Shown here: positions 36,107-44,228 of the stretch, piece by piece
How positions within the stretch are numbered: position 1 is the first letter of the stretch
Layout of the letters: each line of letters starts with the position of its first letter
NCBI GenBank assembly: GCA_965214635.1
Contig: OZ243964.1
Location: 496,001 to 560,000, forward strand
Direction: 5' to 3'
Origin: Bin90 sp965214635
GTDB lineage: Bacteria > Chloroflexota > Dehalococcoidia > Lucifugimonadales > JADFKI01
DNA: 64,000 nt
Notes under the pieces: generated by a model
Seen by the model: the letters and a program-made list of their open reading frames with translations, nothing else
Databases searched by the model: none
What the model was told of the DNA's origin: nothing
Position numbers and translations under genes: made by a program

Positions 36107-36853
36107 CTATCCGGCGGCGTCCACTTTCGCCTTGAACGCCGCAGCGCCAGAGCCGACCCAAGCCTGCCAGCCCGTCATCATAAACCGCACGCCCTTGCCG
36201 ATGTAATGCTCCACATTCTCATCGGTTACAAGCGCGCCGGCGCACCGCCCCGATGCCACAATCTGCTCGAGCGCACCGTCTATTGTGGCAGTAACATCCG
36301 GGTGGTCGATTCCTCCAAGATGCCCCATAGACTGTGCCAAATCGCTCGGCGCAACGAAAAACACATCGATGTTGTCCACACTCAGAATCTCTGGCAGGTT
36401 GCGGACCGCCTCGATGTCCTCTATCAGCACCACGACGAGTGTCTCATCGTTCGCCTTATGCACATAGTCCGGGTCTCCGTATCCTTGACGGCTGCCGAAC
36501 ATCCCGCGATGCCCAATCGGGTGGAACTTGGCGGCGTCTACAACCGCCTGCGCCTCTGCCGCAGTGTTCACATGCGGCACGACGATGCCCTGCGCCCCCA
36601 CATCGAAGGTGCGGTATATGATGCCTGCGTTATTCTGGTTCACGCGCACAACAGAGGTCATCCCCCACAGGTCGCATGCCCGCGTCAAGTCGGGGATGTC
36701 TGCGAAGTCCACAGGCCCATGCTCGCCCTCAATCCACACGGCATCAAACCCGAACTGCCCCAAAAAGTCGATTATGTGGGTCGAGTTCAACCCTGAAACG
36801 CACAGCACCTTTTCGCCGCGCTCCAGCTTGTGCTTCGCTGTGTTCTCTCTCAT
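36107..36853 (-). CDS. HpcH/HpaI family aldolase
   Basis: 248 residues. The metal-dependent class II aldolase pattern is clear: F-D-A-V-W-I-E-G-E-H-G-P, R-V-N-Q-N-N, G-A-Q-G-I-V-V-P-H-V-N-T-A-x-E-A, G-x-R-G, V-V-L-I-E-D-I-E-A-V, and D-V-F-F-V-A-P-S-D-L-A-Q-S-M-G. These enzymes cleave 2-keto-3-deoxy acids such as 4-hydroxy-2-oxoheptanedioate into pyruvate and an aldehyde. No aromatic degradation genes are beside it. It lies 22 bases upstream of the CCA-adding enzyme gene on the same strand. Confidence 0.92.
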   Translation of the reverse strand: MRENTAKHKLERGEKVLCVSGLNSTHIIDFLGQFGFDAVWIEGEHGPVDFADIPDLTRACDLWGMTSVVRVNQNNAGIIYRTFDVGAQGIVVPHVNTAAEAQAVVDAAKFHPIGHRGMFGSRQGYGDPDYVHKANDETLVVVLIEDIEAVRNLPEILSVDNIDVFFVAPSDLAQSMGHLGGIDHPDVTATIDGALEQIVASGRCAGALVTDENVEHYIGKGVRFMMTGWQAWVGSGAAAFKAKVDAAG

Positions 36854-37095
36854 ATCACACTCCTAAAATCCTAAAAGTTTGCACCGCCATTATATCGCAA
36901 ACCACAGCCTTTGGCTTGTGCCATCAAAAGCGCTTGCCCATCGCAAGGATTTTTATGCGAACAGAAATATGTACGCTGTGCCAGATAAGCGACAGACGAT
37001 ACAGCCCTTAATTGCCTTCCTACGCAGCCCCAGTTTGCAATCAACCCCTATTAGGTGGTTTAATCGACTCGGCGCATTGAAGATGCCGTTCACTC

Positions 37096-37623
37096 ATGCG
37101 TAGAAAGACAAGCCAAATGGACGCGGACAACAGCTTCAACTTCTGCCCACGCTGCGGCAAGCCCCTGTCTGACAAACGCATCGAGGGCAAGATGCGCCGC
37201 CACTGCCCCGCCTGCGGCTTCGTGTACTTCCTAGACCCCAAGCTTGCTGTGGTCGCCCTAGTTGCATCCGGAGATGGGCTAGTCATGGTGCGGCGCGGTG
37301 TAGAACCCCACATTGGGATGTGGGCGTTCCCCTCCGGCTATGTGGATCGCGGCGAAGTCGTCGAGCAGGCAGCAATACGCGAAGTCCGCGAAGAGACCGG
37401 CTTGGATGTGATGCTAGACGCTCTCTTGGGCGTGTACTCGAAAGCGAACAACCAAGTCGTGCTTGTTGTGTACACCGCCAGCATCATTGGCGGCATGCTC
37501 GCCGCAGGCTATGATGCCCTAGACGCGAAATACTTCCCCCTAGACGAACTCCCACCGCTCCCGTTCCCCCACGACGCCCAGATCCTCGCAGACTGGCAAA
37601 CCCTACGCACCAAATCCAATTAA
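37096..37623 (+). CDS. Nudix hydrolase with N-terminal zinc ribbon
   Basis: 175 residues. A zinc ribbon (C-P-R-C-G at about 17-21 and C-P-A-C-G at about 36-40) precedes a Nudix domain with the box G-Y-V-D-R-G-E-V-V-E-Q-A-A-I-R-E-V-R-E-E, a full match to the consensus. The layout resembles NudC-type NADH pyrophosphatases without their extra N-terminal domain; related proteins act on ADP-ribose or NADH. The start may be the first ATG (37096) or the one seven codons on; neither has a strong ribosome site. Confidence 0.9.
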   Translation: MRRKTSQMDADNSFNFCPRCGKPLSDKRIEGKMRRHCPACGFVYFLDPKLAVVALVASGDGLVMVRRGVEPHIGMWAFPSGYVDRGEVVEQAAIREVREETGLDVMLDALLGVYSKANNQVVLVVYTASIIGGMLAAGYDALDAKYFPLDELPPLPFPHDAQILADWQTLRTKSN

Positions 37624-37693
37624 AACATCGCCTGACAATGCCCAACTCTCTCTCCCTCTCCGAATCATCGCACATAACGGCTGGTATGTTCAA

Positions 37694-38374
37694 TTGAGCG
37701 CAAAGCCTATACTCACAAGGCGAGCGCTTATCCGCATCGCTGTCATACTCGCCTCAGTATCGCTCTTGTTCGCGGTCTCCGCCTGCGGCGGCGATGCGTC
37801 CGAACCTGACATTCTCGCATCAGAAGCCGCTTACCAGCGCGGCGCAGACTTGTTTGAGCAAGGTCAGATGCGTAACGCCCTTGATGCCTTCAACGAAGCA
37901 CAGCGCCTCAACCCAGCCTCCGCCGAACCCTATGTCGGCAGAGCCTCCGTCTACTTCGCATTTGGCGACGAAGAGAACACCATCGCCAACTTGAACACTG
38001 CCCTGCGTTTAGACACCAAACTGCCTGAGGCATACTACTATCGCGGGCTTATATTCGCCGACAAAGGCGATACCGACAACGCTCTCATCAATCTGACCCG
38101 CGCCCTGCAGATTGACGAGCAGTATACCGACGCCTACTTCCATCGCGCCCGCATCTACCTCTTGGTAAACGATGTGGACGCCGCCATAAGCGACCTCACT
38201 TCCGCCATAGAGATAGAGTCGCAGAGGGCGCACCTATACCTACTCCGCGCCCAAGTCTATCTGATAGCCGAGCGCACCGAGCAAGCCATAGCCGACCTAG
38301 AACGCACCCTCGCCCTCGGCGGAGACGAAGCCATGACTGCCCACGCCAAGCGCCTCCTGTCCCAGCTGAGATAG
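37694..38374 (+). CDS. TPR-repeat lipoprotein
   Basis: 226 residues. A signal peptide ends in the lipobox A-V-S-A-C (Cys about 31). The rest is about five tetratricopeptide repeats of 34 residues, with the A-x-x-x-G-x-x-x-F and P-x-A-Y-x-x-R-A pattern repeating from residue 46 to the end. TPR lipoproteins act as scaffolds on the outer face of the membrane. The only in-frame start near the signal peptide is TTG at 37694, which has no good ribosome site, so expression or start is uncertain. Confidence 0.8.
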   Translation: MSAKPILTRRALIRIAVILASVSLLFAVSACGGDASEPDILASEAAYQRGADLFEQGQMRNALDAFNEAQRLNPASAEPYVGRASVYFAFGDEENTIANLNTALRLDTKLPEAYYYRGLIFADKGDTDNALINLTRALQIDEQYTDAYFHRARIYLLVNDVDAAISDLTSAIEIESQRAHLYLLRAQVYLIAERTEQAIADLERTLALGGDEAMTAHAKRLLSQLR

Positions 38375-38501
38375 CGCACGAGCGTGTGCCCATATTCTGC
38401 TACACTAACGAGCAGCGCCACCCGCTAGACGGAGATTTAGGCTCGCGCAGAGTGTGCCGCTTCATCCGGGACTGCAGCGTGAGGTATGGTGAAAGCCGGA
38501 G

Positions 38502-39749
38502 ATGTTCAACCCGCTCTCGTTAGTTCGGCTTGGCGGCGCAGATGCGCGAAGCATCGCTTGGCTGCTGCTGATGTCTATGACGCTGTTCATCCTGCTGTTT
38601 CCGTTCTCCAGCTATGTGGCGGCGCTTCCACTCATACAAGCCGAGTGGGGGTTGAACAACACGCAAGCGGGTGCAATATTCTCCGCATACCTTGCTGGAT
38701 TCGCAGTGTCGGCGCTTCTAATCGTGCCGCTTACCGACAGGTTCGGCTCAAAGATCATATTCGTGTCTTCGACCACAGTGTCGGTAGCGGCGCATGTGCT
38801 GTTCCCGCTCGTGGCGTACGATACGGTGGTGGCGTCGGCGTTGCGCGCACTCGCCGGACTTGGACTCGTGGGCGTGTACAACCCCGGTATGCGAATCGTG
38901 GCAGAGCGTTTCGCAGAGAGCAGACGCGGAATGGCAGTCGGCACATTCGTTACCTTCTTCTACGCATCCAACAGCGTATCGCTTACCCTAACCGGCATCT
39001 TGATGTCCCAATTCGAGTGGCGCATCGCCTACCTGATAATGGGGTTGGCGTCCGGCGCAAGTGTCCCTATTGCATACCTGTTACTACGCAACCATCCGGC
39101 GCATAGAGCCAGTGGAGCGTCGGGACGGCTAGACTTGAGCGTGTTGAAGAATCGTGCCGCACGCCTGTACATCGCCGGATATTCGCTGCACGCCGCCGAG
39201 CTATACATAGTGCGCGTGTGGCTGCCCGCCCTGATTGCTGCGGCGCTGACATTGCGCTGTGTGGGTGAAACAGATGTTGTGGCACAGGCTGCAACCATTG
39301 GCGGATTGGCGATGGCTAGCGGTGCAATCGGCCCAGTTATGGGCGGCGCCTTGTCTGATAGGTTCGGGCGTGCTGCATCAGCGTCCGTTATATTTGCCCT
39401 CAGCGGCGCATGCTCGTTCGCCATCGGATGGATGCTCGGCTTCCCTTTGCCGCTGATAGTGGCGCTCGCCGTCATATACGGCTGGGCTATATCTGCCGAC
39501 TCTGCGATATACTCCACCGCCGTAACCGAAGTCGCTAATCGGTCGCAGCTCGGCTCGACGATGGCAGTACACTCGTTTCTCGGCTTCATGGGCGGCGTCA
39601 TCGGCCCCATAGTCGCCGGCGCAATTCTGGATGTGTCCCCGCCCGCAATCAAGTGGGGGCTGACATTCTCGGTAACCGGCATGCTTGCCATTGTCGCCAT
39701 CTTGTGCTTGATGCGCCTCAGAAGTATTCCTCTATCGCAGCGCACATAG
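38502..39749 (+). CDS. Major facilitator superfamily transporter
   Basis: 415 residues with about twelve membrane helices. The loop between helices 2 and 3 carries V-P-L-T-D-R-F-G-S-K, the MFS motif A. The copy in the second half reads G-G-A-L-S-D-R-F-G-R. N-terminal G-L-N-N-T-Q-A-G-A-I-F-S-A-Y and the G-M-A-V-G-T-F motif point to a cyanate/nitrate-type or general sugar-cation MFS. Substrate not predictable. It has no close operon partner. Confidence 0.88.
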   Translation: MFNPLSLVRLGGADARSIAWLLLMSMTLFILLFPFSSYVAALPLIQAEWGLNNTQAGAIFSAYLAGFAVSALLIVPLTDRFGSKIIFVSSTTVSVAAHVLFPLVAYDTVVASALRALAGLGLVGVYNPGMRIVAERFAESRRGMAVGTFVTFFYASNSVSLTLTGILMSQFEWRIAYLIMGLASGASVPIAYLLLRNHPAHRASGASGRLDLSVLKNRAARLYIAGYSLHAAELYIVRVWLPALIAAALTLRCVGETDVVAQAATIGGLAMASGAIGPVMGGALSDRFGRAASASVIFALSGACSFAIGWMLGFPLPLIVALAVIYGWAISADSAIYSTAVTEVANRSQLGSTMAVHSFLGFMGGVIGPIVAGAILDVSPPAIKWGLTFSVTGMLAIVAILCLMRLRSIPLSQRT

Positions 39750-39898
39750 CCACCTGGAAACTCAGCCACGACAAATCATTAGGGCGGTGCAGCACGCAAT
39801 TCGGCCAATCCCACACTTGTGAATTGTTTCACTATACATTATAATTTCGCTATTGCATTTGCATTAATACGGCAGACTAATGCGTTAGGGGGCAGCAC

Positions 39899-40243
39899 AT
39901 GAGAATCTACTTTTGCCCCGAATGCGGCAGCTACGACTTTGGCTCGGGCGCCACTTGCGTTGACTGCGACGAACCCGTCCCACCCAACAGCTGGACTGAT
40001 GTCAGCGATGAAGATTTCGCCCAGCTGGACTATGTGGAGGGGTTCGATTTGCCATTAGGGCTGCCGTGCTGGGAGTATGAAGTGGTTCGTCTGAATGCGA
40101 CCGGCAACGACGGCGTGAGCTACATATCGCATCTGCTCAACAGCATGGGCGACAAGGGGTGGGAGCTAATCAACATCGTCCCGCTGGGCGGAGATGGTGC
40201 GCAATACGGCATCTTCAAACGCAGTTGGATGGAAGACCTCTAG
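39899..40243 (+). CDS. Zinc-ribbon protein with DUF4177-like C-terminus
   Basis: 114 residues. The first 27 form a zinc ribbon (C-P-E-C-G and C-V-D-C). The C-terminal half W-E-Y-E-V-V-R-L ... M-G-D-K-G-W-E-L-I-N-I-V-P ... G-I-F-K-R matches the DUF4177 pattern, a small beta-alpha fold of unknown function. The ATG follows a GGGGG-containing stretch. It is followed by a good stem-loop terminator and stands alone. Confidence 0.72.
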   Translation: MRIYFCPECGSYDFGSGATCVDCDEPVPPNSWTDVSDEDFAQLDYVEGFDLPLGLPCWEYEVVRLNATGNDGVSYISHLLNSMGDKGWELINIVPLGGDGAQYGIFKRSWMEDL

Positions 40244-40321
40244 CCCACACGCAAGCCATCCCTATAGACTGAACGCTACAACTTTTCCGTCTAGACACAT
40301 CGTCCGCCCATACGAATCCAT

Positions 40322-40360
40322 CGCCCATATGCCACACGCGGTATGGTTGGCATATGGGCG
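40322..40360 (+). terminator. Stem-loop terminator after the zinc-ribbon gene
   Basis: Thirteen bases (40322-40334) pair perfectly with 40348-40360 around a 13-base loop and are followed by TTCCCTTTGTT. Lies between convergent genes. Confidence 0.7.
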
Positions 40361-40492
40361 TTCCCTTTGTTCTCGTCGTTCCTGCGCCTCCCGACTTCTC
40401 AGGATGCACGCGCTAGCCTGTTAAGCGGCTTATCCGCACTGAACCTGCGGACGCATTGGCAAGAACGGAGAAGCCTGTCTTGCCTCCACAGG

Positions 40493-41299
40493 CTAAATCC
40501 CCTGCCAGACGCGCCGACCTTCCAGCCTAACGAAATGTCCGAACCCGGGGTCGGGGAAGTGCCCTGCGGACAGCAGCATGCCCTCTGATTCCAGCATGTC
40601 CAGCACTCGATGGCGCGTGGGGCGCGATATGTCCGGCTGTATATCGAACATCGGATTCCAATCCGTATAGTGCGCCTGTGCGGGGCTGTGCGCCACATCA
40701 CCGAGTACGAACGCACGCTCTCCGCCCGACGCGATTAGCAGCGATGTGTGCCCGGGCGTATGTCCCGGCGTGGACACAGTTATCAGTTCGTCTGTAACCT
40801 TGTAATCCTCGTCGAACAGATCTATGAGGTTCAGGGCGTTCAAGGGCATAACTTGGTCTTGCACATGCTGGGCTTCCGCAAGCACAGACGGCTGCGACCA
40901 GTATTCGTAATCCGCCCTAGGCGCAAGGTAGCGGGCGTTGCGGAAATTAGGTGTGCCGTCGGTCAGATTCCAACCCACATGGTCGGGATGCAGATGCGTC
41001 AGAAACACGATGTCCACATCCGCAGGATCCACACCTTTCGTCCGCATGTCGTCTAACAATGTCCCGCCCGGGTCCGTCTGCATGCCCGTGTCCACGAGCA
41101 CCACCTTGCCCTGCGACCGCAGCACCACCGACCCGTAGCGCGACTGCGTCATGTCTTGCTCGTCCAATATCTCCGGAAACTCTCGCCACCGCTCGATGTC
41201 CGTGCCAGTGAAAACCATCGTCGGGTCTCGCTTAGCCGAGTAGCCGTCTGACACCGACAGCGCCTCCACATTCCCAACTGTTATCGTATGGCCTGCCAT
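40493..41299 (-). CDS. Metallo-beta-lactamase-fold hydrolase (lactonase-like)
   Basis: 268 residues. The zinc motif is H-L-H-P-D-H-V-G-W-N. Further metal ligands lie in T-P-G-H-T-P-G-H-T-S and in V-L-G-D-V-A-H. The general layout (V-D-T-G before the H-x-H-x-D-H, then long loop, then G-H-T-P-G-H) is that of AHL-lactonase-like or dihydrocoumarin-type enzymes. Without a signal peptide it is cytoplasmic. AGGAGG precedes the ATG. Substrate cannot be stated. Confidence 0.88.
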   Translation of the reverse strand: MAGHTITVGNVEALSVSDGYSAKRDPTMVFTGTDIERWREFPEILDEQDMTQSRYGSVVLRSQGKVVLVDTGMQTDPGGTLLDDMRTKGVDPADVDIVFLTHLHPDHVGWNLTDGTPNFRNARYLAPRADYEYWSQPSVLAEAQHVQDQVMPLNALNLIDLFDEDYKVTDELITVSTPGHTPGHTSLLIASGGERAFVLGDVAHSPAQAHYTDWNPMFDIQPDISRPTRHRVLDMLESEGMLLSAGHFPDPGFGHFVRLEGRRVWQGI

Positions 41300-41628
41300 A
41301 TTGCCCTCCTACAATAAAATAATTGAAGCATCGTCCCCATGCATCGCGTACACCACGCGGAGTACGGATGCGAGATGTGCGCCCATTCTAAACGCTGCCA
41401 CCCGTCGTTTCAAATCCCTACCCACAGACCGAGCCAGACACCGCGAATGTGGTACTATGGCGAACACGAAAATATCGTTACAGACGCTACGCAATTTCAG
41501 AACCACCAAGCGACCTGCTCGACACCCCTTGTGGATTAAGATCCCCATTTGAGCCAAGCCGCACTACCCACTCAATGGCATATGCGGTATGCTATCAGCA
41601 TGTATGCCAACCCGACAGGAGACCGAAA
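41300..41628. other. Divergent gap between the hydrolase and selD
   Basis: About 330 bases with no gene I can support. The frame that enters selD is open back to 41449, but nothing upstream of the TTG at 41629 resembles SelD. The selD ribosome site AGGAG ends at 41622. No clear promoter pair is seen. Confidence 0.5.
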
Positions 41629-42687
41629 TTGATTCACACACATGACCAAGTACGCCTGACGGAACTTGCAAGCTGCGCCGGCTGAGCGTCCAAGTTCAGT
41701 CCGAAGGACCTGGCGCAGGTGCTGCGCCGGCTGCCAACCATCAGCGACCCTAACTTGCTCGTGGGCATAGCCACCGGCGACGACGCTGCGGTGTACAGGA
41801 TGGACGACGATACCGCCATCATCTCCACTGTGGACTTCTTCCCTCCCATCGTGGACGACCCTTTCGTGTTCGGGGAAATCGCCGCCGCCAACGCCCTCAG
41901 TGATGTCTATGCAATGGGGGGCAAACCCCTCATTGCGCTCAACATTGTTGGCTTCCCCATCGGATTGCCGCACGAATTGCTGGGCGAAATCCTCAGTGGC
42001 GGCGCATCCAAAGCTGCCGAGGCCGGTGTTCTCATAGTGGGCGGCCACACCGTGGACGACGAAGAGCCTAAATACGGCATGAGCGTAACCGGCGTCATCA
42101 AGCCGGGGAAGCAGGTTACCAACGCTGGCGCCCAACCCAGCGACATCCTTGTGCTGACCAAGCCCATAGGCACTGGCATCATCACCACAGCTGGCAAGCA
42201 GCAACGCGTCAGCCCTGAAACCCTCGCAGACGCTGTGTTGGTGATGAGCACCCTGAACCGCTCAGCATCTGAGGCGATGATGAGGGTGGGTGTTCACGCC
42301 TGCGCCGACATCACAGGTTTCGGGCTGCTGGGACATCTGCGCCTCATCGTGGATGGCAGCGGCGTCAACGCCCGCATCAGCGTAGGGTCAGTCCCGGTCA
42401 TCGACGGCGTCCGCGATCTGATAGCACAGGGCATCGCCCCCGGCGGCACTCACCGCAACCTAGAATCGCTCGACGGCTTGGTCGACTGGCACCCTAACTT
42501 AGACGACCATACGCAGATTATGCTCGCCGACGCACAGACTTCCGGCGGGCTGCTAATTGCCGTCGCACCTGACAAGAAAGACGCCCTGCTGAACGCACTC
42601 GCCGAATGCGGCGTCCAAACCCGCGCCGTCATCGGCGAACTCGTTCCACAGAACGCCCTGCCTGCCCCTATCCAAATAATACCTTAA
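41629..42687 (+). CDS. selD: Selenophosphate synthetase with Sec at the active site (UGA at 41683-41685)
   Basis: Makes selenophosphate from selenide and ATP. I start at TTG 41629, with AGGAG six bases upstream, giving 352 residues, close to the usual 345. A UGA at codon 19 lies in S-C-A-G-U-A-S-K-F-S-P. This aligns with A-G-C-G-C-K-I-S-P of E. coli SelD, so Sec takes the place of catalytic Cys17, Lys20 is kept, and Cys19 is Ser. Downstream are the metal and ATP motifs G-D-D-A-A-V, T-V-D-F-F-P-P-I-V-D-D-P, N-A-L-S-D-V-Y-A-M-G-G, G-G-H-T-V-D, and A-D-I-T-G-F-G-L-L-G-H. The gene is thus complete if UGA is read as Sec; a caller would start at the GTG/ATG after it and lose the active site. Sec-containing SelD is known in other bacteria. 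Confidence 0.95.
41697..41712 (+). promoter_or_regulatory. Candidate SECIS hairpin in selD
   Basis: Bases 41697-41702 pair with 41706-41712 (one bulged C at 41710) around a GAA loop whose G lies 18 nt after the UGA. The position matches bacterial SECIS elements. The stem is short and SelB binding is inferred. Confidence 0.5.
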
Positions 42688-42933
42688 CCTAACCTAACTG
42701 ACACTTTAATTCTCCCCGCGTGAATGAGTAAAACTTAAAGCAGCCACCCGTCTAGCTATGCTAGTTTGTTAGCGACGGGGAGATGTGCTCCCAAGAAAAT
42801 GGGGGCGGACACAGGCGCACATTGAAACGCCTCACACCGACGAATTAGCCCATCAGCCCGGTTACCGTCAGCCAGCAGCCTATGAAACCAACCCGCCTGA
42901 GGTTCGGGAGATGGTTTGCTTGACATCGCCGCC

Positions 42934-44097
42934 ATGCGCGCCAACATTCGCCGCATCACACGCCGCTGTGCGACCCGCATCCCCTGCGGCTTGGTCGTCG
43001 CAGCGTTTCTCATAGCCGCATGCCAATCTGCGCCACCTGCTGCCGCACCGTCCACAGCAACCGGCGCTGCTCCCACTGCCACCACACCCCGCACGCCAAC
43101 GCCAACCCCAACAATCGTGGCAATCCTCGTGCGCGACCTGCAATCGACGCCCGTAGCATCCCTCACGCCTCAGGCACCTAGCACACCGGCTGCAGCGTCA
43201 TCGCCACATCTTGCTGCCTCAACCTCCGATCACACCCGGGTGACACAGGGTTCGCCCACGCCCACCGCAGATCTGTCGCCATCCCCAGTCGCAGCACCTA
43301 CGCTGGTGACATCCAATACACCTACCCTCACACCGACACCAATATCTTCAGCAACACCGACACCATCTGCTACATACACGCAAGCACCGTTCCCCACTGC
43401 GACACCAACACCCGCGCTCCCGACTGCAAGCCCAACAGCCACTCCGATGCCCGCACCCACGCATACACCAACACCCGTGCCGCCTCTAACCCCAAGCCCA
43501 ACGGCGGCTACGATACCCACGCATCCAACCGCAAGCCCGACTGCCGCTATGATGCCCACGCCTACAACGCTAGTGCCCACATACACTTCAACACCCGTGC
43601 TCCCAACCGCAAGCCCAACAGCCTCTCTGATGCCCACACCTACATATACGCCGACACCCAAGCCTCCAACCGCCACTCCGATGCCCACGCCCACGCATAC
43701 TCCGGTGCCCTCTCACTGCCGCATCAAGGGCAACATTAGCGGCGGGAACAAGATTTACCACACCCCAGAAAGCTCCTACTACAGCAGGACGGAAATCGAC
43801 ACATCCAAGGGTGAGCGCTGGTTCTGCACCGTCGAAGATGCTCTGGACGCAGGATGGCGTCCCCCGTCCGGAACTCAGACTGTCCCGACCCCATCGTGCC
43901 AAGACGGATTAGACCTGAACCATGCGGACGCCGATGATCTGGAAACCCTACCCGGCATCGGGCCTGTGCTGGCGCAGCGCATCATCGACTACCGCAGCCA
44001 ACACGGTGCATTCACCTCAGTGGACGAACTGCTGGATGTTAATGGTATCGGCGATAAGACCTTTGCCAAAATCAAGGATTGCGTCTATGTGGATTAG
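42934..44097 (+). CDS. Lipoprotein with Pro/Thr linker, Sunset domain and ComEA-like HhH
   Basis: About 387 residues from the ATG at 42934; a TTG six codons earlier is the other start. A lipobox L-I-A-A-C marks the signal peptide. About 230 residues of Thr/Pro/Ala-rich linker follow. Then comes a Sunset-type domain (H-C-R-I-K-G-N-I-S, K-I-Y-H-T-P-E-S-S-Y-Y, G-E-R-W-F-C, A-G-W-R-P) and at the end a double helix-hairpin-helix as in ComEA: L-N-H-A-D-A-D-D-L-E-T-L-P-G-I-G-P-V-L-A-Q-R-I and V-N-G-I-G-D-K-T-F. HhH of this type binds double-stranded DNA, so the protein may hold DNA at the cell surface. The domain pair is seen; the role is inferred. Confidence 0.82.
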   Translation: MRANIRRITRRCATRIPCGLVVAAFLIAACQSAPPAAAPSTATGAAPTATTPRTPTPTPTIVAILVRDLQSTPVASLTPQAPSTPAAASSPHLAASTSDHTRVTQGSPTPTADLSPSPVAAPTLVTSNTPTLTPTPISSATPTPSATYTQAPFPTATPTPALPTASPTATPMPAPTHTPTPVPPLTPSPTAATIPTHPTASPTAAMMPTPTTLVPTYTSTPVLPTASPTASLMPTPTYTPTPKPPTATPMPTPTHTPVPSHCRIKGNISGGNKIYHTPESSYYSRTEIDTSKGERWFCTVEDALDAGWRPPSGTQTVPTPSCQDGLDLNHADADDLETLPGIGPVLAQRIIDYRSQHGAFTSVDELLDVNGIGDKTFAKIKDCVYVD

Positions 44098-44228
44098 CAT
44101 CCTGCCGCATATAGCCGCATCGCATATACTCGATCAGCACCCGCATAGCCTGAACGCCATGAAACTCTGGCAGTAAACCGCCGCCTTTGATATGGTTATT
44201 TCTAATCCGAAGCGAGAGTGTGCTGACA

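Noticed and set aside
41449..41685. Separate 78-codon gene ending at 41685
   Set aside because: Its last 18 codons are the N-terminus of SelD up to the recoded UGA; the upstream part resembles nothing.
43250..43700. Repetitive DNA that might look like a CRISPR array
   Set aside because: Repeats are irregular codons for Pro and Thr in one frame with no conserved repeat-spacer pattern.
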